A DNA stretch of 64,000 nucleotides from Opitutia bacterium UBA4506. GTDB taxonomy: Bacteria > Verrucomicrobiota > Verrucomicrobiia > Opitutales > Puniceicoccaceae. The DNA is taken from assembly GCA_002388665.1 (NCBI GenBank), contig DGMY01000082.1:25852-89851 (forward strand), given 5' to 3'. Shown in pieces: positions 27,366-35,083 of this stretch (positions are counted from its first letter, which is position 1; the number at the start of each line of letters is the position of its first letter). Both the position numbers and the translations under genes were made by a program. The notes under the pieces were generated by a model. That model saw only the letters and a list, made by a program, of their open reading frames with translations, was not told where the DNA came from and searched no databases.

Positions 27366-28767
27366 GATTCTGAAAAAACCGTGGGTCTGGACCGAGGAAT
27401 TCTGTCTCCCGGACGCTGAGGATCGTTCCATCGGGAGAGACCAGCTCGATCCTCACAGGGAATTTCCCGGGAAAGGCATCTTGATCGATACTGACGACCA
27501 GTGGTTGGACAACTTCACTCATCGGCTCCACCTCGATATTCGTGCCTCCGTCTGTCCGGATGTTGAGATCGGCAGCGCTGGCTCTCAGTTGGAAGATTTT
27601 TGATTGAGTGGCCTTATTGATGATGCGGACCATGTATTGATTTCGTACTCCTGAATCGGAGACGAAAAACGGTGAGCCCGTCATCCGGACCACGTTCATA
27701 TTCGCACTCTTTAGCCTGCTGGCCGAGAACGTCATCGCCACAAAACCCAGTAAGAGCAGGATCCCGTAGAGAAAAATACGCGGTCTTAAAACTCGCTTCG
27801 CTTTTCCCGTGAGCCCGTTGAACGAGTCGTAGCGGACCAGGCCGGGTTCACGTCCCAGTTTCCCCATGATATCATTGCAGGCATCGATACAATTGGCGCA
27901 ACCGATGCACTCGATCTGCAAACCTTGGCGAATATCAATCCCAGTCGGGCAGACCTCTACACATCGCCTGCAATTGATGCAGTCGCCGATCCCCGATTTC
28001 TTTGCCGGGCCTCTCGGTTCACCGCGCGCTTCGTCATAACCAATGATTACGGAATCATCATCGATAAGAGCCGATTGGAGCCGTCCGTATGGGCAGATGA
28101 CCAGGCAGAGTTGCTCGCGGAACCAGGAAAAGTTGAAATAGATGACCCCGGTCGCAGCGAGGACGAAGAGAAATAGGCTCCAGTGCTCGAGGGGGTTGTG
28201 GGTGATCATCCCGTAGAGACTGGGCAGTGAGACGAAGTACGAGAGAAAAATATTGGCGATCAGTAACGACACCAAGAGAAAGAGCGTGTGCTTAATGATC
28301 CGAAGGCTGGTCTTATGAAAATCCCAGCCCTTGCGATCGAGCATCTTTCGTTTCGCACGATTTCCTTCCAAGAGCCTTTCTATGCGCCGGTAGACGTGTT
28401 CGAGAAAGACCGTTTGCGGGCAGGCCCAGCCACACCAAACTCTTCCGAAAAGAGCGGTCAATACATAGAGGAGATATCCTACGCCGGTGATAAAGAAAAA
28501 TGCCAGCCACAGGTCCTGAACAGCGAATGTAAGTCCGAAGAGATGGAACCGAAGATTCGCTACGTCCAGAAAGACCGCCGGGTATCCGTTTACCGGAATC
28601 CAAGGGAGCAGAATATAGACAGCAATCAGCAGGACCGCGGTCAGTCTCCGGAAAAATGTATACTTCCCCCATACATCGGCGGGATGGAGAAAGAACCGGG
28701 AGCCGTCTTGGTTGATCGTTGTAACGGATTCTCTGGACGGTTTCTTACTGCTCTTGGGTGAAGGCAC
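27358..28767 (-). CDS. ccoG: cbb3 oxidase accessory 4Fe-4S protein CcoG
   Basis: 469 residues of a membrane iron-sulfur protein (CcoG/FixG/RdxA), needed for copper handling during cbb3 maturation. Visible parts are several N-terminal membrane helices, the conserved WCGWACPQTVFLEHVYR near 110-127, and two 4Fe-4S motifs of the ferredoxin type (CINCRRCVEVCP and CIGCANCIDACND). An Ig-like C-terminal periplasmic domain follows (about 365-469). The gene begins 3 bases after ccoP and overlaps the small downstream gene, so it is part of the same transcript. Confidence 0.95.
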   Translation of the reverse strand: MPSPKSSKKPSRESVTTINQDGSRFFLHPADVWGKYTFFRRLTAVLLIAVYILLPWIPVNGYPAVFLDVANLRFHLFGLTFAVQDLWLAFFFITGVGYLLYVLTALFGRVWCGWACPQTVFLEHVYRRIERLLEGNRAKRKMLDRKGWDFHKTSLRIIKHTLFLLVSLLIANIFLSYFVSLPSLYGMITHNPLEHWSLFLFVLAATGVIYFNFSWFREQLCLVICPYGRLQSALIDDDSVIIGYDEARGEPRGPAKKSGIGDCINCRRCVEVCPTGIDIRQGLQIECIGCANCIDACNDIMGKLGREPGLVRYDSFNGLTGKAKRVLRPRIFLYGILLLLGFVAMTFSASRLKSANMNVVRMTGSPFFVSDSGVRNQYMVRIINKATQSKIFQLRASAADLNIRTDGGTNIEVEPMSEVVQPLVVSIDQDAFPGKFPVRIELVSPDGTILSVRETEFLGPDPRFFQNHE

Positions 28768-28770
28768 GGG

Positions 28771-29340
28771 CTATTGCTCTTGCGCGGCCGAAGCTCGCAT
28801 GGATGTTTCGTCGTTTTTGCTCAGAATAAAGGCAACGATTTCGGTGATGCGTTTCTGTCCAAGAGTGGTTCCCCATGCCTGCATACCTGTGTTCGGAACC
28901 CCGTCGTAGATGGTTTGATAGATTTCGCTAGGGGCTGCTCCATGGATCCATTCCCCGTCGACGAGATTAAAGCCAATTCCCCCTTCGAGGTTGGCTCCGT
29001 GACAGGCGCTGCAGGTCGACTGAAACAACTTCTCACCGGACTCGGTGAATGTTGAAATCTGACTCATCTCCCAATACATCTCGTTGTCTGAGACATCGAT
29101 GGAACTTGCCAATCGGATGGCATTGATCTGTCTGAGTTCCGATTCGACACGCTCGGAGCTCGATTCCGAACCGGAGTAGTATTTATCGATCATGAAAAAC
29201 ACAGCCGAGAAAATGATCGCACCGTAGAGTGTAAGCAGCCACCACCTCGGCAGTCGCTGGTCATACTCCTGAATACCATCGTAACTGTGTTCTTTGAGAA
29301 CAACGCCTTTGGGCAGATCCTTCTGTTCTTCGTTGCTCAT
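28771..29340 (-). CDS. ccoP: cbb3 oxidase subunit III (CcoP), mono-haem form
   Basis: 189 residues. The N-terminal CcoP domain is recognisable from YDGIQEYDQRLPRWW (residues 20-34), followed by one membrane helix (about 35-52). The periplasmic part has a single c-type haem site, CSACH at residues 110-114, with Met153 as the likely sixth ligand. Standard CcoP is about 300 residues and has two CxxCH motifs, so one cytochrome domain is absent here. ATGA overlap with ccoQ upstream and a 3-base gap to ccoG downstream. The subunit passes electrons toward the CcoO haem. Confidence 0.93.
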   Translation of the reverse strand: MSNEEQKDLPKGVVLKEHSYDGIQEYDQRLPRWWLLTLYGAIIFSAVFFMIDKYYSGSESSSERVESELRQINAIRLASSIDVSDNEMYWEMSQISTFTESGEKLFQSTCSACHGANLEGGIGFNLVDGEWIHGAAPSEIYQTIYDGVPNTGMQAWGTTLGQKRITEIVAFILSKNDETSMRASAAQEQ

Positions 29341-29519
29341 TTTTTTGAATTGGTTTCGCGCGGGGACTCATCGAGGGGAAGGTTTCCCATGTGGCGGATA
29401 TAGTCCTTCTTGTAGAAAAGAGCTCTCAATGTGATGGCCAGAAATACGCCAAAGGTTAGCCAAAAGGAGATGATAGGGACAATTTGGGTCCAATTGTCGT
29501 AGACGATACGCTTAAACAT
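29337..29519 (-). CDS. ccoQ: Small cbb3 subunit (CcoQ-like)
   Basis: 60 residues starting MFKRIVYDNWTQIVPII. There is one transmembrane helix (about 14-36), then a basic YKKDYIRHMGNLPLD segment and a charged tail. Size, topology and position between ccoNO and ccoP match CcoQ, the small subunit that stabilises the complex. The ATG lies 13 bases after the ccoNO stop, and its TGA overlaps the ccoP ATG. The sequence is too short for a firm family call; position carries most of the weight. Confidence 0.7.
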   Translation of the reverse strand: MFKRIVYDNWTQIVPIISFWLTFGVFLAITLRALFYKKDYIRHMGNLPLDESPRETNSKK

Positions 29520-29532
29520 GAGAGGGAATAAT

Positions 29533-31947
29533 TTAGTGGGTTTCTGTTGGTTGAGGGTGATTGGCTGCCGTTTCCACGACTTCCTCAACCCCTTCGCTCT
29601 TGGTTTGCACCTCGAAGGCGCCGATCTTTTGTAGGTAGGCAATCACGGCGATGATTTGCTTGTCAGGGTCGACGTAGGCGCCACTGCTCTTCAAGTCGTC
29701 GGCGATCTCGGTGGCTTGTTGATCGTACTCTGACATGATTTCTTCTTCGGAGACTCCGATGTCGTAGGGTACGCCAAGGATCCGCATGGCGTTGATCCTG
29801 GACATCAATGAGCTGGTCTTGGCGTCCTTGGTTGCGAGCCATGGGTAGTTGGGCATATTCGATCCATCCGACACCTGGCGCGGGTCGAGAAGGTGGAGAT
29901 AGTGCCAATAGTTGGAACGCTTCCCTGTTCGCATGTATGTGGATCCGGATTGAATTTCGCCGCCTTCACGGGCGAGGTCGGGTCCAGTCCGTTTCGAACC
30001 CCACTGGAACGGATGATTGTAAATCGATTCACCCAGTCGTGAGTACTCACCATAGCGCAGTATATCGGGTGTAATGGTGCGGATCATTTGCGAGTGGCAG
30101 TTATAGCATCCCTCGCTCACATAGATGTCACGGCCTACGAGTTCTAGTGGTGTGTAGGGGATCTGGAGACGGCCTTCGATGTTTTCGGCCCGTTCCATCG
30201 TCACAGTAGGAATGATTTGCACCATGCCACCGATTGCCGCCGCGATAATGGTCAGGACGGTAAAGGTGAGTCCGTGTTCGAGGACTTGGTCGTACCACTT
30301 ACTCCATTTGTCGCCGCTCATCTCAAAGTGAGCGAGTGCAGTGAGAGTGAATACAGCCGTGAAAAATATTCCCGCCAAGAAGAGGCTGGGCGGCCCAAAG
30401 ATGAGGATCGCTGCGGAGGTGAGAATCAAAACGCTGTAGATAACGGGCGGGTTGAGAAACCCGTGAAACTTCCCGTTCCCCTCTGTTTTGTCCCCGCTCG
30501 GTGTCTCGATCTGTACGGTTCCGTTGACGGGTTGACCACTCCTGGCGGTTTTCCAGAGGTTGTAGGCCATCATGACAAAGCCCACTAGGTAAAGACCTCC
30601 GCCGACTACTCTGAACAGCATCATGGGGCGAATTGCTTGAAGCGTGTCGAGGAAGTTGGGGTAGCTCAACAATGTGCCCTGGTCTGTGGTCCCGTTGAGC
30701 ATGAGTCCTTGGGTAATGCCCGAAACCCACATGGCCGCCACATAGAGTAGGATTCCTACCATCCCCAACCAGAAATGCATGTTTGCCAGGGATTGGGAGT
30801 AGAGCTTTGTGTTCCACAATCGGGGAGCGAGCCAGTAGAACATACCGGCTGCCATGAAACCGTTCCAGCCGAGGGTCCCTGCGTGGACGTGGCCAATAGT
30901 CCAGTCCGTGTAGTGGGACAATGCGTTGACCGACTTTATTGAAAGCAAGGGACCTTCGAAGGTCGCCATTCCGTAGAAGGTGACTGCTGCAGCGAAAAAC
31001 TTGATCACCGGGTCGGTGCGCAGCTTATCCCAGGCCCCCCGGAGGGTGAGAAGACCGTTCAGCATTCCGCCCCATGAGGGTGCCCACAGCATGATACTGA
31101 AGAGCATGCCGAGATTTTGCAGCCAATCGGGTAGGGCGGTGTTGAGTAGGTGGTGTGGACCTGCCCAGATGTAGATGAAGACTAGAGACCAGAAGTGGAT
31201 CACCGAGAGGCGATAGGAATAGACGGGGCGATTCGCGGCTTTGGGTACAAAGTAGTACATGATGCCGAGGATCGGAGTCGTCAGGAAGAAAGCTACGGCA
31301 TTGTGACCGTACCACCACTGGACGAGTGCGTCTTGGACCCCTCCGAATATTGGATAGCTGTGAAGGAGACTTGTCGGCAAGGAGAGGTGGTTGACGACGT
31401 AGAGCATCGTTACCGTTACAATGGTGGCGATGTAGAACCAGATCGCCACATAGAGGCTCTTTTCGTTTCGTTTGGCGAGGGTCAGAAAGAAGTTCGCTGC
31501 GAAGACTAACCAAATCACCGCCACGAGAATGTTGATCGGCCAGATGAGTTCAGCGTACTCTTTGCCGCGGCTGTAGCCCAACGGCAGGGTGATCGCCGCG
31601 AGGATGATGATCCCTTGCCAACCCCAGAAGTGGATCTTGGTCAGTAGATCGCTTCCCAGTCGGCAGCGGCATAGGCGCTGCGTTGAGTAGTAGATCCCCG
31701 CAAACATCATGTTCCCCACAAAGGCAAAGATCGCCGCGTTTGTGTGGAGAGGGCGAAGCCGGCCAAAGGTCAGCCACTCCATGTTGAAATTCATTCTCCA
31801 GAAATTCAGCTGAGAAGCGATCAGGACACCCGCACCGAGCCCAACCAGGGCCCAGAATACGGAGGCTACCAGAAACCAACGGACGGAACTGTCGTCGTAT
31901 TCGATCGTGGTGACGGTATTAGTAGGATGGGTCTGGGAAGTACTCAC
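29533..31947 (-). CDS. ccoNO: Fused cbb3 oxidase subunits I and II (CcoN-CcoO)
   Basis: 804 residues. The first 480 are CcoN, the haem-copper oxidase catalytic subunit with about twelve membrane helices and the usual histidines (LHTNAAIFAFVGNMMF; VQWWYGHNAVAFFLT; WAGPHHLLNTALPDW; DWTIGHVHAGTLGWN). After a linker and a membrane helix comes CcoO, a mono-haem cytochrome c domain with EGCYNCHSQMIR. CcoN and CcoO are separate proteins in proteobacteria; the fusion is known from Bacteroidetes and related lineages. The GTG start overlaps the ccoS stop. It reduces oxygen to water at high affinity and pumps protons. Confidence 0.96.
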   Translation of the reverse strand: MSTSQTHPTNTVTTIEYDDSSVRWFLVASVFWALVGLGAGVLIASQLNFWRMNFNMEWLTFGRLRPLHTNAAIFAFVGNMMFAGIYYSTQRLCRCRLGSDLLTKIHFWGWQGIIILAAITLPLGYSRGKEYAELIWPINILVAVIWLVFAANFFLTLAKRNEKSLYVAIWFYIATIVTVTMLYVVNHLSLPTSLLHSYPIFGGVQDALVQWWYGHNAVAFFLTTPILGIMYYFVPKAANRPVYSYRLSVIHFWSLVFIYIWAGPHHLLNTALPDWLQNLGMLFSIMLWAPSWGGMLNGLLTLRGAWDKLRTDPVIKFFAAAVTFYGMATFEGPLLSIKSVNALSHYTDWTIGHVHAGTLGWNGFMAAGMFYWLAPRLWNTKLYSQSLANMHFWLGMVGILLYVAAMWVSGITQGLMLNGTTDQGTLLSYPNFLDTLQAIRPMMLFRVVGGGLYLVGFVMMAYNLWKTARSGQPVNGTVQIETPSGDKTEGNGKFHGFLNPPVIYSVLILTSAAILIFGPPSLFLAGIFFTAVFTLTALAHFEMSGDKWSKWYDQVLEHGLTFTVLTIIAAAIGGMVQIIPTVTMERAENIEGRLQIPYTPLELVGRDIYVSEGCYNCHSQMIRTITPDILRYGEYSRLGESIYNHPFQWGSKRTGPDLAREGGEIQSGSTYMRTGKRSNYWHYLHLLDPRQVSDGSNMPNYPWLATKDAKTSSLMSRINAMRILGVPYDIGVSEEEIMSEYDQQATEIADDLKSSGAYVDPDKQIIAVIAYLQKIGAFEVQTKSEGVEEVVETAANHPQPTETH

Positions 31948-32105
31948 TTTCGGTTGGATTTTACGGGAGATTCTACTGCGAACGGGCGGAGAGACTCCTG
32001 CTCGGCGCTTCGGTGATGATCAAATTTGCGACTCCTATAGAACAGGTAGAGAAACAGGCCTGAAAGGAGGGTGCTGAGAAAAATGGTGAGAAGTAATATT
32101 TCCAT
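31944..32105 (-). CDS. ccoS: cbb3 oxidase maturation protein CcoS
   Basis: 53 residues read from ATG 32105: MEILLLTIFLSTLLSGLF, then LYLFYRSRKFDHHRS and a polar tail ending VKSNRK. One N-terminal membrane helix followed by a charged FYRSRKFD-type segment matches CcoS, which is needed to insert cofactors into CcoN. Its TGA overlaps the GTG start of ccoNO, so the two are translationally coupled, and it opens the oxidase operon. Confidence 0.75.
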   Translation of the reverse strand: MEILLLTIFLSTLLSGLFLYLFYRSRKFDHHRSAEQESLRPFAVESPVKSNRK

Positions 32106-32324
32106 CGGATGGATCGGTGCGGATTCAGTGACTCTTCCCGCAAATGGTGCCGGCTGCAGGGCGGAGTAGTTGATTTTGTATTCTGTTGGTAGTTAAGGAA
32201 TTCGGAGCACGATGAAAGGTCACTGTGATGAGGTTCTCTGATGGGTTGATTTTCTCATACCACGGCTTAGATTGTCTCCGCATATCCTGACCAAGATTGC
32301 GCAATTTTTCGCCGATAGCTGAGT

Positions 32325-33254
32325 ATGATTTCTTTTGAGAATCCGAACCGAGAGGACCCCCTTCCTGGGGAGACTGAACCGCGCGCAAAGGCGGCGGCAC
32401 GGCTGCTGGAGGAGACTCAGATTTTCAAGGACTATCAATCCGCCTTTCGCAAGGCGACCGGACTGCCGCTCGCCATTCGGCCAATCCAATCCTATGAGAA
32501 TGCATTGGCGGGTAAGCCGGACGAAAATGAGTTTTGCCGCTTGGTCGGGCGAACGAATATGGGATGTGCGAACTGCATTAAGATGCAGGAGCAATTGGAA
32601 CAAGAAGCGGGCCTCGAGCCTCGCAGTTTGCACTGCTTTGCGGGACTTTGTGATACAGCGGTGCCGATTCGGGTCGGTGACCAACTGATCGCTTTTCTGC
32701 AGACGGGCCAGGTTCTACTGCACCGACCTGAAGAATCAGAGTTTAGTCACGCCACCAAGCAGATTTTGAAATGGGGTAGCGAGGTGAACCTCAAAGAACT
32801 GCGCGAAGCATATTTTAATACCAAGGTCCTGGATCGAGGGCAGTATGAGGCCATGATCGCGCTCCTTTCCACGTTCGCCGAGCATCTCGCGACCATCTCC
32901 AATAGCATTGCGGTCGAGGAAAGTGAGACCGATCCGACTTTGGTTGTGAATGCGAAAAATTATATCAATCGCCGCTATCAAGACCAGATTTCGCTGAATG
33001 ATGCGGCGCGCGCCGTGAATGCCAGTACCCGGCATTTCTGTAAGATTTTTAAACAAGCGACTCGGATTACCTTCACTGATTACCTGTCCCGGGTTCGGAT
33101 TGAAAAGGCGAAAACGCTCCTCGCAAACCGGAATTTTCTTGTGAGCGAGATCGCTTTTGAGGTCGGTTTCGAATCGATTTCGCAATTCAACCGGAGCTTT
33201 AAGAGGATCACTGGCCAGAGTCCCACGGAATTTCGCCGCAAGCGCGAACTATAG
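32325..33254 (+). CDS. AraC-family regulator with PocR sensory domain
   Basis: 309 residues. The N-terminal 190 form a PocR-type ligand domain with its conserved cysteine pattern (MGCANCIKMQEQL, then LHCFAGLCDTAVPIRVGD, then AFLQTGQVL). The C-terminal 105 are a double helix-turn-helix AraC domain (ISLNDAARAVNASTRHFCKIFK; FLVSEIAFEVGFESISQFNRSFK). PocR domains bind small ligands, and the cysteines may hold a metal or sense redox state, though that is not established here. The gene is divergent from the cbb3 operon across a 219-base gap, making it a candidate regulator of the oxidase genes (inference). No clear ribosome binding site is seen. Confidence 0.85.
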   Translation: MISFENPNREDPLPGETEPRAKAAARLLEETQIFKDYQSAFRKATGLPLAIRPIQSYENALAGKPDENEFCRLVGRTNMGCANCIKMQEQLEQEAGLEPRSLHCFAGLCDTAVPIRVGDQLIAFLQTGQVLLHRPEESEFSHATKQILKWGSEVNLKELREAYFNTKVLDRGQYEAMIALLSTFAEHLATISNSIAVEESETDPTLVVNAKNYINRRYQDQISLNDAARAVNASTRHFCKIFKQATRITFTDYLSRVRIEKAKTLLANRNFLVSEIAFEVGFESISQFNRSFKRITGQSPTEFRRKREL

Positions 33255-33306
33255 ACTGCCGGTTTTGTGAGTGCCTCCGGACTTACATTTTTCCAGCGAC
33301 GTCCCG

Positions 33307-35064
33307 CTAGGGCGTTGCCGATATTTGTGAGTCCGTGAGAATGGGAGTATCCGGCCGTACGAGTTCGCCTGGATCAGGGATCTGCAGGAGGGTAGAGGTA
33401 TCGAACTCATACCGGTTGTTTTTGGGTTCCGGAAGCAGGGTGCCAGTAGCGTGCCTCATTTGAGCTATCGCGGTCGCGTATCCAGCCTTGGCTTCGATCA
33501 GGTCCATCTCAATTGCAGAGAGACTGGTCTGGGTGGTGATGACTTCAACCAGAGAGGTCATCCCCATCGTAAACATCTCCTGTTGTGCGGCCAGCGATTT
33601 ACGCTGATTCTTGACGGCCTCGGTCGTTTCCACGAGAGCATTGCGGGCGTTGAGAAGCCCTTTGGCCGCAAGGATAACATCCGAAGCCACTTCGCTTTGG
33701 GTCAGCAATTCCTGAGCCCTAGACTGACCGAGGGTGGCCAATTGCTGTGCCAGTAGTCCCTTCGCGGTGTTATTGAGGGTGGGCCAATCAATCGTCAATG
33801 AAGCTCCGATTCCCACCCCGAGCTCGTTCGTATCGCTGGTGTCGTTGATTGAATTGTTGGTAGTTCCGTCGGAAATACCGCCCGCACCAATGGCAAAGTC
33901 TACCTGAGGCAGAGTCGCATTGCGAGCACCCCGGACGAGGATTTGAGCGGCTTGAGTGGTCATCTGCGCGGCTTTTAGATCGGCCCGTCGGGCGAGGGCC
34001 AGATGAACCAGTTCTTTGACCACCTCATTGTCTATTTTCGTGTCATTCGGATTGGGGAAATCATCGGTGGCCACCGGTTCGTCGAAGAGTTCCATTGGAC
34101 TGAACCCCAAGGTGATGGCAAGGGTCTGGCTCGCCCTCGATTGAGCCTGCCGGGCCGCGATCTTCTGGGTGCTGAATTGTTCGAGATTCGCTTTAGCCTG
34201 ATCAATCTGAATCGAGGGAACCACGTATCCCTGAACGAGTGCTTCGGTGAGGCCGACGAGCTTTTTCCCATCAATCTCGTTGATCTGGGCCACCTTGACC
34301 GCGTCCTGTGCAGACCGGAGGTCCCAGTATTCATTGAGCAACGTCAATATCTGAGTCGAGATCGTGTATTCGAGATTGAGTTTTGCGACATCTGCTTCAA
34401 TTCGAGCCGCTTTTTCCAGGGTGGTGTACTGGGAGTCTTCACCGAGGTTGCGCAGGAGTGGTACGTTGACAAAGACGCCGAGAAAGGCGTCCGCGTTTTC
34501 TGAAATCTGGTTCTCGCCCGTGTCGGAAGTGAAGCCGAGAAACGGTCCGGCTGAAAGGCCGTTTCGAAATAGTTTGGTCATCCCGGCACTCGCTTTGATC
34601 TGATTGTCCGAGAGTGTGCTTGAGTTGTACAGAAGCGGCGGGTTGTTCTGGATGTTGGAAAGATACGGGTTGGTGAATGAACTGTTTTGAGTGGCTTCCG
34701 AGTAGAGTGCTTGAATCGTGGACTGGACTACCGGGTCGAACGCTCCGATCGCCTCTGTCAACTGGCCCTCGGCGAGGTCTACCGCCGATTCGCTGACGCT
34801 GAGAACCGGGCTCTTTCTCAGCAAGAGGGCGATGGCTTGCTTTAGGCTAATGTCCCGTTCTCCGCCGATCCCCGGCGGCATTGCCTTAATATCTTTCAAG
34901 TCGGGATCGGATAATTGAGTCAGCTGATTGGCTTCCTTTGCGAGATCCTCATCGACCTTGGGTGGACTGTCAGTTGTCCCGTTCTCCTCCGCGGATACGC
35001 TACTGATCAGTAGTGCCATCGCTACTGCGCAATACCGGTAGATCCATGTGATTCGAGTAAACAT
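33307..35064 (-). CDS. TolC-family outer-membrane channel of the export operon
   Basis: 585 residues with a signal peptide (MFTRITWIYRYCAVAMALLISSVSA). It has the two TolC repeats of paired long helices and membrane strands: SLKQAIALLLRKSPVLSVSES and LLNEYWDLRSAQDAVKVAQ in the first, DLKAAQMTTQAAQILVRGA and FTMGMTSLVEVITTQTSL in the second. It is the last gene of a four-gene minus-strand run, 19 bases after the second ABC gene, and should supply the outer-membrane exit for that secretion system. It shares only family-level features with the TolC protein at 21573-23222, which is a lipoprotein. Confidence 0.9.
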   Translation of the reverse strand: MFTRITWIYRYCAVAMALLISSVSAEENGTTDSPPKVDEDLAKEANQLTQLSDPDLKDIKAMPPGIGGERDISLKQAIALLLRKSPVLSVSESAVDLAEGQLTEAIGAFDPVVQSTIQALYSEATQNSSFTNPYLSNIQNNPPLLYNSSTLSDNQIKASAGMTKLFRNGLSAGPFLGFTSDTGENQISENADAFLGVFVNVPLLRNLGEDSQYTTLEKAARIEADVAKLNLEYTISTQILTLLNEYWDLRSAQDAVKVAQINEIDGKKLVGLTEALVQGYVVPSIQIDQAKANLEQFSTQKIAARQAQSRASQTLAITLGFSPMELFDEPVATDDFPNPNDTKIDNEVVKELVHLALARRADLKAAQMTTQAAQILVRGARNATLPQVDFAIGAGGISDGTTNNSINDTSDTNELGVGIGASLTIDWPTLNNTAKGLLAQQLATLGQSRAQELLTQSEVASDVILAAKGLLNARNALVETTEAVKNQRKSLAAQQEMFTMGMTSLVEVITTQTSLSAIEMDLIEAKAGYATAIAQMRHATGTLLPEPKNNRYEFDTSTLLQIPDPGELVRPDTPILTDSQISATP

Positions 35065-35083
35065 CCTATCTTGTATTCAGAAT

